A stretch of DNA of 64,000 bases from Paralvinella palmiformis (taxonomy: Eukaryota > Annelida > Polychaeta > Terebellida > Alvinellidae): the NCBI GenBank assembly GCA_025642065.1, contig JAODUP010000480.1, positions 80,001 through 144,000 on the forward strand. Reading direction: 5' to 3'. The notes under the pieces are model-generated. The model was not told the origin of the DNA. It was given only the letters and a program-made list of their open reading frames with translations, and did no database searches. Below are positions 52,184-62,766 of this stretch, piece by piece. The position numbers were made by a program, and so were the translations under genes. How positions within the stretch are numbered: the first letter of the stretch is position 1; the number at the start of each line of letters is the position of its first letter.

Positions 52184-52671
52184 GCGAGCGAGCGAAGTGA
52201 GTGAGTGAGTGAATGAGTGAGTGAGTTAGTGAGTGAGTTAGTGAGTGAGCGAGCGAGCGAGTGCGTGAGTGAGTGAGTGAGTGAGTGAGTGAGTGAGTGA
52301 GTGAGCGAGAGTGAGTGAGTGAGTGAGTGAGTGAGTGAGTGAGTGAGTGAGTGTGGTGAGTGAGTGAGTGAGTGAGTGAGTGAGTGAGTGAGTGAGTGAG
52401 TGAGTGAGTGAGTGAGTGAGTGAGGAGTGAGTGAGTGAGTGAGTGAGTGAGTGGTGATGGTGAGTGAGTGAGTGACGGTGGTGAGTGAGTGAGTGAGTGA
52501 GTGAGTGAGTGAGTGAGTGAGTGAGTGAGTGAGTGAGTGAGTGAGTGAGTGAGTGAGTGAGTGAGTGAGTGAGTGAGTGAGTGAGTGAGTGAGTGAGTGA
52601 GTGAGTGAGTGAGTGAGTGGGTGAGTGAGTGAGTGAGTGAGTGAGTGAGTGAGTGAGTGAGTGAGTGAGTG
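52184..52671. repeat. (GAGT)n array of about 480 bp
   Basis: The longest tetranucleotide array of this motif in the window, with rare GAGC, TTAG and GGTG interruptions. On the minus strand it is (CACT)n attached to the 3' end of the family B SINE at 52672-52785. The long Thr-His-Ser-Leu frame is a repeat artefact. Confidence 0.97.
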
Positions 52672-52785
52672 CTTTGTTTAACTGAGAGGTGACTTCGAAG
52701 TAACAATCCTACAACGACAGATACGAGTCAGATTCGAATGATTGTAGGGGAATATTCTAACCACTGCGTCATAGAAGTACCAGAA
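52672..52785 (-). mobile_element. SINE family B whose tail is the (CACT)n array
   Basis: On the minus strand: TATGACGCAGTGGTTAGAAT (A box), a degenerate B-box region ATCATTCGAATCTGAC, and body GATTGTTACTTCGAAGTC to CTCTCAGTTAAACAAAGC, followed directly by CACTCACT. Confidence 0.75.
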
Positions 52786-52794
52786 TATATGTGT

Positions 52795-52878
52795 ACGTAT
52801 GTATGTATATATGTTTGCATGTAGGTATGTGTGTATGTGTGTAGGTGCGTGTGTGTATGTATGCATGTATATGCGTAC

Positions 52879-52927
<49 letters not shown>

Positions 52928-52992
52928 GATATGTATGTATGTATGTATATATGTATGTATGTATGGATGGATGGATGGATAGATGGATGGAT
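52795..52992. repeat. (GTAT)n, (AT)n and (ATGG)n compound tract
   Basis: Tetranucleotide and dinucleotide runs in series. Confidence 0.94.
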
Positions 52993-53224
52993 CTAATTAA
53001 AAAAGTACAATGCTGATGAAATCAAATTAAACCCAACGATTGATCACTGAACATACGTTTACACAACTAACTGTTAACACCAAAACACCAATGACTGCAA
53101 CATATTATCGCCCACTTCGGCGCGTCCTCTTTTCACCTCAGACAAGCCAATCAGTTCCTCGGACTCGTTCATCGATTTATCGATCTATTTCTCGGTGCGT
53201 TACCAACTCCGACGGGTCATATCC

Positions 53225-53376
53225 TTCATAACGCTACCGAGTCATAACGCAGTCACGTGTGCCGTCGGTGGACGAGAACGAGACTTCGGTGACTAAGACG
53301 CTTCTCACGGGGGGAGAACGTGACGTCGAGAGCGAGTGGAGGAGAGATTTCTGGTAAAGTTCAGAGAGAGAGAGAG
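53225..53376 (+). promoter_or_regulatory. Candidate 5' leader exon, gene unknown
   Basis: A CpG- and GC-rich stretch (GTGCCGTCGGTGGACGAGAA) in AT-rich surroundings ends at a strong donor, AGAGAGAGAG followed by GTAAGTGAAAC (exon end 53376). No coding frame is inside it. If it is real, the rest of the gene lies further right, possibly beyond the window. Confidence 0.35.
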
Positions 53377-53399
53377 GTAAGTGAAACTCGTTGCTAGAT

Positions 53400-54090
53400 T
53401 ATCGTAGGCAGATCGATACTAAACACGACACATAACCGCTGTTATCTGCTCAATTCTCGGCGTCATTTCACAGCCTCGGATGCGTTGGTCCCGGGCTCGC
53501 TCGGCGTGCCTAGCAACCGCCCAGTGAGCCTTCTAAACACCGAACCTATCGGCAAATTAGCCGATTACCACCTCTTGAATAGACTTCGTAATACCGAGAC
53601 ATTGACCTGTAATTTAACTGTATAACATCGAGGTAGTGTAATATAGGAGTGGCGTAATATAACGGCTGAATAGAGAAATAATAATAATAATAATAATCTT
53701 ATTAATAGTCGTATATCGTTGTTTCCAGTTGGATCAATTGGATCAATGAACTCGGTTAAGATATATCAAAGTCAATTAATTAACGAAAATTCTATATAAT
53801 AATCATTAGGTAGATCCCCCGCAGATGTCAATTTCTGTCAATATCCGAAATCCATTATCACGTATTGGTTGATTTTCGAGGTAAGAGAACATCTTACGAG
53901 GAAAAAATCAATCTATTATGTTGATTCGAACCAGAAGTTCACCCATTATCCACCAATTGGTCTCCCCATTGTATATTGATGACCTCCTGCTTTCATTTGC
54001 TTCCTAGGTTAAACTGACTCATATGGGATGATCCATTGTTTGGAGGATTCTGTAATCGGGACAGGGAGTCTATTAACGTTGGTTTTTTTA
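53400..54090. other. No gene seen
   Basis: Mixed-composition sequence after the candidate leader exon, with a short (AAT)n run at 53680-53695. Confidence 0.4.
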
Positions 54091-54098
54091 AAGGCAGC

Positions 54099-54146
54099 AA
54101 ACACACACACACACACATACACATACACGACATACACATACACCAA

Positions 54147-54222
<76 letters not shown>
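54099..54222. repeat. (CA)n(CT)n(TA)n compound microsatellite
   Basis: Three dinucleotide runs in series. Confidence 0.94.
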
Positions 54223-54659
54223 CCTAAACGCAGTATCATAGCGTGAAGTGTGCAAAGTGTGGGGATCGCACACGAGGGCCACTTTCGGGGAGGGGGGGGT
54301 CCTATACTATAATTTTATTATTTTCTTGTGATCTTAAGATACTTTTCAGGAAATAGTTATATTTCCCAAATGACTTAATTTTAAAGTTGGCGTAATTTCT
54401 AGTTACGATGTCAACCACACCCGACTCCGCCCTATCCCCCAACCGCCCCCCAGTAAATCTTTTATATACGTGTGTTTGCACAGGGCCGCCAAATCCCACG
54501 CTACGCCACTGTCTACACGCTGCTACTTCTTGTATCAAATGTCTATTGTTCTAACACCATATCAAATTTATAGCAACGTACGTTTTGCTACATCGTAATA
54601 GCTTACTCAATATGAGTGATACTAGATATACATGTATGACAGAAAAAGTACAAAATGTG

Positions 54660-54745
54660 AGTGAGTGAGTGAGTGAGTGAGTGAGTGAGTGAGTATGTGA
54701 GTAAGCGAGTGAGTGAGTGAGCGAGCCAGTATGTGAGTGAATGAG
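54660..54745. repeat. (GAGT)n microsatellite
   Basis: GAGT units with GTAT, GAGC and GAAT variants. Confidence 0.93.
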
Positions 54746-54794
54746 TTGCGTAATAGAAAAGCAAACAATGAAAATTGATAACGCCTTAATACGT

Positions 54795-54917
54795 AGCCCG
54801 TGATATGATGAGGCGATGACACACCCCACAGATATAGCCCGTGACATGATGAGGCGATGACACACCCCACAGATATAGCCTGTGACATGATGAGGCGATG
54901 ACACACCCCACAGATAT
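54795..54917. repeat. 41-bp tandem repeat, three copies
   Basis: The unit contains CCCGTGACATGATGAGGCGA and TGACACACCCCACAGATATAG; the copies are almost identical. Confidence 0.93.
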
Positions 54918-55145
54918 AGACCAGAATGGGATTATCTCCTACAACTTGGAGATTTGATGGACAAAGCGCTACAATTTGCACCATTCAAGTGCCCTGTAAG
55001 AGCAGAAAAATTGTTCTTAAGGCTGTTGCCTGTCGGAATATCACGTGTATTATTATAATGTAGTCAGAAAATAACACTAGCCAGCAGGAATACCTGTGAG
55101 TTATGATAAACAATCGGCGAAAACAAAGAGAATATTATTAATGTT

Positions 55146-55310
55146 TTAGGGCCACTTTTGTGCATGTGATAGACTAAATGGGCCGAGCGACCTTCAACGA
55201 TAATGAAGCGAAGTCAAAGATGAAACACCCTGCATATATGCCCACGCCGAGTTTCGAACTTAGGTGATAGTAATGCATGATCCAACTCGCTACCAGCTAG
55301 ACAACGAGGG
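55146..55310 (-). mobile_element. SINE family A, near full length
   Basis: On the minus strand: TTGTCTAGCTGGTAGCGAGT, B-box region AAGTTCGAAACTCGG, body CGTGGGCATATATGCAGGGT, GGTCGCTCGGCCCATTTAGT and CACATGCACAAAAGTGGCCC. Confidence 0.85.
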
Positions 55311-56135
55311 GGGGGAGTGGCAGGGGACGCACAAAGTGAGAACGTACGAAGTTTTAGTTGATACAAATTGATATGATTGGTGAGTTTTCATTTAGTAATG
55401 TCGCCTCGTGCTTATTTTGTTAAGCACCAGCGACATCTACCGAGTGTCCTCAATGACCTCTGCCATCCCCAGAGTATAGTATGCGAGCACAGAGACGTAA
55501 GCGATTTTCAGGAAATGAAAACTGCCTCTTGAATGGATGAAATATCAGCCACAAGTTGGCAATAGATTTGTTAAATATTTGTCCTGGCGGAGAAACGGCA
55601 CACTACCAGAATCAGCCAATCAGATCCAGGTGTTGTGCTCGGTAAGCGAACATTAACGAAAAACGTTTGCCGAATGGAAACGTTCACTCGAAATAAAATA
55701 GAATGAAGTCTGCGTCATCCGGGGCTCTTGGCCGACAGGAACATTTGTCGTATCATCAAAGTTTCACATCAATTACTCTCGTTCAAGGATGTACGGTCAT
55801 ACACTCCCTCCTTGGTATTTTCGAATTGGTTTTAAGCGTGTAAAATATTGTCTCTCCATCGATGATAAAAGAAAACACCCCTCTCTCTCTATCACTCCCT
55901 CCCCCCTCTCTCCCTCACACATTTACACATTTACTCACTCACTCACTCACTCTCTCTCTATCTGTCCTCTCTCTCTCTCACTCACTCACGCACTATCTCT
56001 CTCTCTCTCTCTCTCTGACAATCTCACGTATTCTTTCGGTATAATTCCTATATTAAGTAAATCCTTCTTCGACTTTTAGGCAAATATTTACATTACAAGG
56101 ATAACTGTTGTTAGCCTGTTGTTGCTTCTATTAAA

Positions 56136-56174
<39 letters not shown>

Positions 56175-56215
56175 GATTTCTTGTCTGTTATTGTAAGATA
56201 CACATAGCTACATAT
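55311..56215. other. No gene; (CT)n-rich and (TA)n stretches
   Basis: Pyrimidine repeats at 55879-56019 and a TA run at 56138-56171; the rest is spacer. Confidence 0.5.
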
Positions 56216-57225
56216 ATTAGCTTCGTGCAGCTTTTAAAGAACCTGTACAGCACGAGAACAGCCGCCCACAAACGCGCGTTACAGGTAATTGAGAAAGTTC
56301 ACACAACAATGGTGACCCAATGTGTAGCCGTTGATTTGGCGAACGTTCACACGACTGAACCAATTTTAGATGACACGAAGATGACCAACCCGAGAGATAC
56401 ATTCCGGACTCGTACACTGATACAAATTGATACAGGCTAAATACCCATCTCTGGATTCTTATCCCATTGACACTTTGTCAGCCAATCACCAGGTGTATGA
56501 CCACTCTCGAGGGTAAACAAACCACTCACTCACTCATTCACCTACCCACGCATACCTCACCCATTCATCCAGGTACCAACACAGACACGGATTTTGACTT
56601 GACACAAAACGTAGTCGCTTGGCACCCGAGATGTGTCCTGATACCAGTCAGACACAATGATTCAAATATCTCACGCAACTCTACAGATGTCTGTCTATCC
56701 AGTAAATGTTGATACGCCAACTTAGAGGTTTGTCAAACTAGACACACGTCCACCTGTCTATCCATAAAGTACTTAGACGCCGACTTAGACACTGGCCGAA
56801 TATCTTACCAGATCTAGTCCAACACCAACTAGACAAACTATACATTTCACTTGTCTGTCCATTCGACCGTAAACCAGATCCAGAAACTCGGCCATTCGTT
56901 AAACATCTATCCAAGTATAACTTACGCACCCAAAACCCAGTCATTGATCAGAGTTCTCTCCAGACATCACCCAAAATCCAGACACTCTCCAGATCTCAAT
57001 CCAGACAACGCAGACTCAGACATCGACCGAAGTAGAGCTTCCGGGACAACCGACGAGTCGCTGACTATCGCGTTAGCGCCAGGGGGCGCCACAAATCACA
57101 AGTAACCATATATTTGTCTATATCAGACGTCACAGTCTGTCTGTCAGCTGACCTAGTTAATTTGACACCTAATTACTCCCATTAAAACACGAGTACGTAT
57201 ACTATCCGATTAGCGGAATTTATTA
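56216..57225. other. No supported gene
   Basis: A 63-bp stretch (56221-56283) is bounded by ATATATTAG and ACAG followed by GTAATTG and could be a small exon, but there is no homology to support it. A family B-like 3' end (GGGTAAACAAACCACTCACT) lies at 56512-56540. Confidence 0.35.
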
Positions 57226-57229
57226 CTTC

Positions 57230-57535
57230 TTATCCGACCTAGACGCCCCCTGCCGGCGGGTGGCCAGCCAGCCATCCGTGTCCATATACCACAAGCGGCA
57301 TAATCTACCACACGCGGCGCGCGGCCTCGCCGGTACGCGCGCGGCCACGGACCAGCGGATTTGTCGGCTTTCCGACGGCTCACCTATATAGCGGCGTATT
57401 ATCGCTGGTGAAAGCGAACGCGAATCCTCGATCCTCCCCCCGTAATCCGCGCCCGATCGGGATCCGATATTGGGTCGCGACCCGGCGACCTGCACCGGCG
57501 ACCCGACCCACAAAGGGGGTCGTTGCTATACTCAC
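57230..57535. promoter_or_regulatory. GC/CpG-rich block, possible promoter
   Basis: CACGCGGCGCGCGGCCTCGC, GGTACGCGCGCGGCCACGG and GATCGGGATCCGATATTGGG give the strongest CpG density in the window. It lies just left of the candidate leader exon at 57540-57744. A minus-strand donor (CAGCG followed by GTGAGTATAG, boundary at 57536) also faces into it. Confidence 0.4.
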
Positions 57536-57539
57536 CGCT

Positions 57540-57744
57540 GCATAGTTACGGAGCGATGGTGTAGTCGACGTCTGGTAGCCGGTTAAAGCACAGAACGAGC
57601 TGAGAGTTGGTCAGTTGTAGACACGAGAGACTCGGTCGCTGTTAAGGTTCTCCCGATCTGAGGCTCGTAACTCGGAGGTTTCTTCTCGGCTTTGGTCTAG
57701 CCAACTCTTTCGCCGACGGACAATAGTCGACGGGACACAGGAAG
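57540..57744 (+). promoter_or_regulatory. Candidate 5' leader exon, gene unknown
   Basis: Balanced-composition stretch ending GGGACACAGGAAG followed by GTCAGTGAG, a good donor. Its only ATG (57555) meets TAG after one further codon, so it would be an untranslated leader. A possible partner is the GC-rich stretch at 59366. Confidence 0.38.
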
Positions 57745-58027
57745 GTCAGTGAGATGTTTTCTTTTTGTACGGCACACCTGTGTTTATTATTATTGTCTAT
57801 TTGCTTATTGGTTTGTTTGCGCGCGTGTGTGTGGGTGTGGGTGTGGGTGAGTGCGTGTGGGCGTGCGTGTATATTGGGACATGTATTTTAAAGCTGACAT
57901 TGAGCTAATACCTAGTCCGTGTGTTTGAGTTTGTCTTCAACAAGTGAACGAAATGAAACGTCTTTTCTCGGATCGTATGTGTGTTTATGCAATATGGTGT
58001 GTGTATGTGTGTGTGTTTGTGTATATG

Positions 58028-58029
<2 letters not shown>

Positions 58030-58079
<50 letters not shown>

Positions 58080-58100
58080 GATACACACACACACACACAC
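58030..58100. repeat. (TA)n and (CA)n microsatellites
   Basis: A TA run followed by ACACAC. Confidence 0.95.
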
Positions 58101-58620
58101 TTAAAGCATTCACCTTTTCTCCGAAATGCGGCTAACATAATTATTCTCGACCCCCACCCCCGCAGTACCTCGTCTCCTCGGTGTGGGATTGGTGTTAGGT
58201 AACACGTCTATAACACCTAGTTGATAGTTGATCTAAACACGTATAATAATACATTGTTTAGTCCTAACTCACCCACCACAACGCACCTGATTTATTGCGG
58301 CGCAATCCGCCTACGTGACTCGTGAATATTCATTGGCTAATCGCTATTGCATTACGTTAATCCGGTGCTAAGTCTAGACTTGGCCATTTGAAGGTATCAC
58401 GGAGTTGGCCTCATATATATTTACTAATCACATTATAACTGACTAATGGTTATTGTGCGCTTTCCACTTTCCACTTCATCTGCTCGTACGGTCCCATTTA
58501 TTACTAGATGTTGTTAATGGGGTACTCAACTGGCAGTGGGAAATAAATTACACTCCGGCTGTCATCCTTAATTGGATGAATGTCGTAAAACGTACCCAGA
58601 CTCGGGGACCGAGACTGGGC
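58101..58620. other. No gene seen
   Basis: Spacer without recognisable features. Confidence 0.4.
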
Positions 58621-58760
58621 GTCGTGGCGATGGCTTAGCGGAAAAGGCGGGCGAGTAGAAAACGCGAGGTAATCGGTTCGAGTCCAACAACAGGCTGTTA
58701 AAGTTTCACGTGCTCGTGTTGGATGCCGATGGATTGTTGTGTTGACTGCGTGCTCATAAC
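58621..58760 (+). mobile_element. tRNA-derived SINE
   Basis: Head GTCGTGGCGATGGCTTAGCG (A box) and B box AATCGGTTCGAGTCCAAC with tRNA-like spacing, then the body GGCTGTTAAAGTTTCACGTG. The variable region is long and Ser/Leu-like, but the acceptor stem does not close, so this is a SINE rather than a tRNA gene. Confidence 0.6.
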
Positions 58761-58989
58761 TGGTAACCGGAAGTCGCATACAATTCGGGAAGCTGAGAAT
58801 GGCGTCAGATGGTACTGGTTCATGCCTGGGAATAGGGATATAAAGTATTGAAGCCCTCAGCCTAGACCTGAATTCCTTAGAACAGCGTGTAATGTTTGGA
58901 ATTGGAAATCTATAAATATTTAATAAATTAATTGAATTTGCGATAAATTGAGCTATATGCCTCATGCAGTTACTATTTTATGTGTGGGA

Positions 58990-59066
58990 TTGTACACACC
59001 TACAGACACCGACACACGCAAGCGCACACACGCCTACACACACACACAAAGCACATATACTACACA

Positions 59067-59133
<67 letters not shown>
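58990..59133. repeat. (CA)n(TA)n compound microsatellite
   Basis: Interrupted CA run followed by a TA run. Confidence 0.95.
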
Positions 59134-59136
<3 letters not shown>

Positions 59137-59365
59137 GGTATGTCTATGTATAGTTTGGTACACTTTCTACTGCCGTTATCTACGAGTCGGGAGGGGTAAA
59201 TGACCCAGTGCCTCTCTTCTTTTGACCTCCCGGTTTCAATCAGTGTCTGGATCATCTGGAGGATCATGACTATGCCGATCCCGAATCAAAGCTTGCCATC
59301 AGCCACTATTCCGTGATAAACGTCGATTAGAATCACTTGCAATCCGACTTCGATCCCGTGCCAGA

Positions 59366-59565
59366 TCCGATGGTATTCGCTGCCATTCGGCTTCACCGTG
59401 ATCGTCATTTTGTTCGCAGCGTGCCCGTTGCCTGGCAGCGGACGTTTCCCGGGCGACGAGGGGCCGTCCGGTTCGATGATTCAGCCCACGGGCTTAAAGG
59501 ATCCCGACAGTGTTCAGGCCATTGTTGTCAGTCGTGTGTTCCTAGTTACCGTCCGTAGTGGGAGG
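59366..59565 (+). CDS. Candidate exon with a signal-peptide-like frame, unrecognised
   Basis: GC-rich stretch after a possible acceptor (CGATCCCGTGCCAG). One frame reads RWYSLPFGFTVIVILFAACP, LPGSGRFPGDEGPSG and DPDSVQAIVVSRVFLVTVRS: a good signal peptide core followed by plausible secreted sequence. The only ATG nearby (59369) is in another frame, one base out of register with it. No domain is recognised and no clear donor is seen. It may be a first coding exon with a sequence error, or chance. Confidence 0.3.
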
Positions 59566-59820
59566 GAGGGGGGGGGTCACCATCCGAGACGAAGCATCCG
59601 TCTTCCGGCATCTTTCATTATTCATCATTATCATTTGGACACGGTTCAGTGGCTGAGTCCGGATAACTTCCGGTCCGGTTGCTAGGACCGAGTTCCATAA
59701 GAAACTCCGTGTGGGGGGAGATGTTATCAATAATGTACTTCGTTTGGCAGTTTTTTATGTCAGTATCGTTTGTCTTTATTATAACTGGTTACGATTTTAT
59801 TTGAAATCCCATCTGACCCA

Positions 59821-59822
<2 letters not shown>

Positions 59823-59856
<34 letters not shown>

Positions 59857-60041
59857 TGTGTAGTGTGTGTGTTTTAGCTGTGTATTTGGACTGGTGAGAC
59901 ATTACACATCTCTCAGCAAGAAAAGTCGCCACTCTGGATTCAATCCCCTGAAGAAACGTCCTGAGTTTGAATTCATGGTTCGAGATTCTCTGTGCCTTAT
60001 TATATTATACACAGCTAAAACACACACACACAGACACCCCA

Positions 60042-60089
<48 letters not shown>

Positions 60090-60138
60090 CGTGTGTGTGT
60101 GTGTGTGTGTGTATGTGTGTGTGTGTGTGTGTGTGTGT
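59823..60138. repeat. (CT)n at 59823-59853; (CA)n(TA)n(GT)n at 60018-60138
   Basis: Separate simple repeats with about 160 bp of plain sequence between them. The second switches from CA through TA to GT, making a near-palindromic tract. Confidence 0.93.
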
Positions 60139-60620
60139 ATAAAGGACTTCCCCCAACTACCAGTTCTTTCGGACAATATTTCTCCGAAGGGGTTTTAAAC
60201 AAGTCATTCGCAATACCTCTGTCGCGTCAACCATTTTTGATGCGCTCCACTGACTTCAGGACCGATAGATGACAAATACGACTACTTCATTGATCTTCTA
60301 CCTGCTGATCGATGGTTTTACATCGTCATTTATTGTTACCAGATCTCTTCTGACGCGTGTTGTCATCCTGAGACGACTTACTGATGTCACTTATCTCTCT
60401 CCCGAAACCATCTTTTTACACATCCACTCGATGGGATCTGTATCGACCTATCGCTGACAATGGACGTTTATCATATTGATCCATCTCGTTGATGATGATC
60501 TAATGAAGTAACTTCACAATTCTGGCGACACAGGGCGAGTAAACCATCTAACCGGAATAAATCGATTCGGGGGTGGGGGGGAAGGGTTCGATCAGAATTG
60601 AAATGCAACATATGGCTATT
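60139..60620. other. No supported gene
   Basis: A short plus-strand frame at 60284-60457 starts with ATG but has no domain or splice support. Confidence 0.4.
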
Positions 60621-60622
60621 TG

Positions 60623-60800
60623 GTGAGTGAGTGAGTGAGTGAGTGAGTGCTTCGTCTAGCCTCGACAGTGGTCGCACCTGGGACATATACATCAGAGGCG
60701 ACTGCGTAGGGAAACTTCACCAAAGCACAGGCATGAGTCGGATTTGAACCCTTTATTCGGAAGTTTTGAGCACCATCGATGCTCCATCGAAGAGCCGTAT
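60623..60800 (-). mobile_element. SINE family B with (CACT)n tail
   Basis: On the minus strand: GATGGAGCATCGATGGTGCT, B box AAAGGGTTCAAATCCGAC, body GCCTGTGCTTTGGTGAAGTT and TCCCAGGTGCGACCACTGTC, ending GACGAAGCACTCACTCACTC. Confidence 0.7.
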
Positions 60801-61769
60801 ATATGGCTAGTTGATAATTTATTGTTATTGTCATAACAGATAACGAACATCTTTCCTGCTTACAATATCAACACCGAAGAGTTTTACATGAGAACCCCCC
60901 CCCGCACCATATTCTTCTCTCTTTTGTCATTGTCGTAGAGACAGGTTTTATTCTATCTATTTACCTTTCATGCCTCATATCGACATTTAATTGACACTTG
61001 GATGTCATAACAACAGTGTCCTATCACCGTTGGTGTGCTCATCTCCAGCTTCTGGTGAGCTACTGTCGGTATTTCTGGTCCTTTATCGAGCGAGCTTCGA
61101 GCGATCCAACGGGCAGTCTCACAGCACAGCGATTACGGGGTTGCGCACAATACCTCCAGGTTTGTGGGGTTCCACTACAACTCGTACCTGCATTGGTGGC
61201 ACCTTTTCCTAGAGTGTCGTCTCTGGATCACGTGTGTGCCAGCTATGACCAACACTGAGGCTTAGACGTACTCACTCGCTTACTCGAACAATTCCTCTCT
61301 ACTTCACGGTGTCGGTTAGGTACCATTGATTGCCTGGTGACAACGTGCAAACCTAAAAAGTGCTAGTGTTTTAAGGTCCATAAACCGACCAATTTACCGA
61401 CCATAAATCGAACTATTACCTGTACTCGATCAGGTAGGTGCTGGCTCAACGTCCGTCCCCCGCAGACACACCCCCCCCCCCCCCCCCCCCCGTCGTGTTA
61501 CGGATTGCGTTTGTTTCTAAAGTTTTGCGTTTTGAATCGACTACGTCTCCAGGGGAGGTTCGACAAACCCGATACTTGATAAAAGACCATTAAATCAATT
61601 CGTCCGACCATGATTTGTTTAAGGTCTTTTCTTATGTTAACCGGTAAACTTTGATTAGTGGGCGACAAAACTACATATCAAACTATATTTACAATATGGG
61701 CACATAATTTGGATAGATTTATTATCTTTTGGGGTACAGTCGTTTCGAAACTCATCATTACAATGTATT

Positions 61770-61803
<34 letters not shown>

Positions 61804-62000
61804 AAGCTGCATCCAGATTTCCCTAACGACATGTATATTTCCTTGGAGAACAACAAAGGTAATAAAAGGTTAAAGGTCCGTTCTCTATCCCTCCCACTCC
61901 ATCGTAGAATCGCCAATAATGAACTCACGCTGTAACCATCTCCTTGGTTACAACGTAAACAATGTTCATCATCACGTGACAAATCGTACTCGACCGATGT
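60801..62000. other. No supported gene; poly-C and (TTA)n runs
   Basis: A run of about 24 C lies at 61468-61491 and (ATT)n at 61770-61800. A plus-strand frame at 60998-61258 has cysteines and balanced composition, but no domain and no splice sites. Confidence 0.4.
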
Positions 62001-62668
62001 ATTAAGCCCGCCCTGGGTGATGGGGTCGCTGTCTTAGACAAGAGGAGGCCCGGCCACTAACACCAGTTTTTATCACGTAAAGGCCACGGTACGATCCGGA
62101 CGTTGTTAATCCGAACTTTTTGCACCAATCGCCCGGCTAGTATTTACTCCTCATGGCTACGGGAACGCCGTGGCAGTCATCTTTGTCTGCCTGCCAATCG
62201 AGTGTCGTTGACGAATCGCTGTCGCTCGCCCGTAAACATAAACCACTTTATCCGCTTAATGGGAAATATCACCTTCGAGTAATTCATTTTCCGAAATGAC
62301 TTTAATTAGCGATTTGAGTTCACTCTGTATGAAAGTATTATCGTATAAAGATGCACTTTGGATAATGGAGGCAAGAACTTGACTGTCGATTCTATATTAT
62401 TAATGGTGTGCCCTTATTAAGTGTTTATTTGTCAGATTTCGTGTTTTGCGCCATCTAAGAAGAAATAGGCATAAATTATAGCATAAAACAATTGAGCAGG
62501 AACAAAATAGTCCACTCTCCGGGATAATTAGCTCATTGGTTATTCATGTATACTATTTATTGACAATCGTCTAGAACTTGTCGTGTTTTCTTAGCAAATA
62601 TAGGGGTACTTATTCAACACTTAAACACTGAGTATATAAAACGAAAACCCCTGTCTTTCCCTCACATA

Positions 62669-62678
62669 CACGCGCGCG

Positions 62679-62765
<87 letters not shown>

Positions 62766-62766
62766 G
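62669..62766. repeat. (CA)n(TA)n compound microsatellite
   Basis: CG, CA and TA dinucleotides in series. Confidence 0.95.

Noticed and set aside
52161..52706. 181-codon Thr-His-Ser-Leu repeat protein
   Set aside because: Artefact of the (GAGT)n array, which is open in several frames.
58621..58700. A Ser- or Leu-type tRNA gene
   Set aside because: Box spacing is tRNA-like, but the 5' and 3' arms do not form an acceptor stem and a SINE-like body follows.
60998..61258. 87-codon plus-strand frame with several cysteines
   Set aside because: No ATG in good context, no splice sites at its ends and no domain that I can name; an overlapping second frame is also open.
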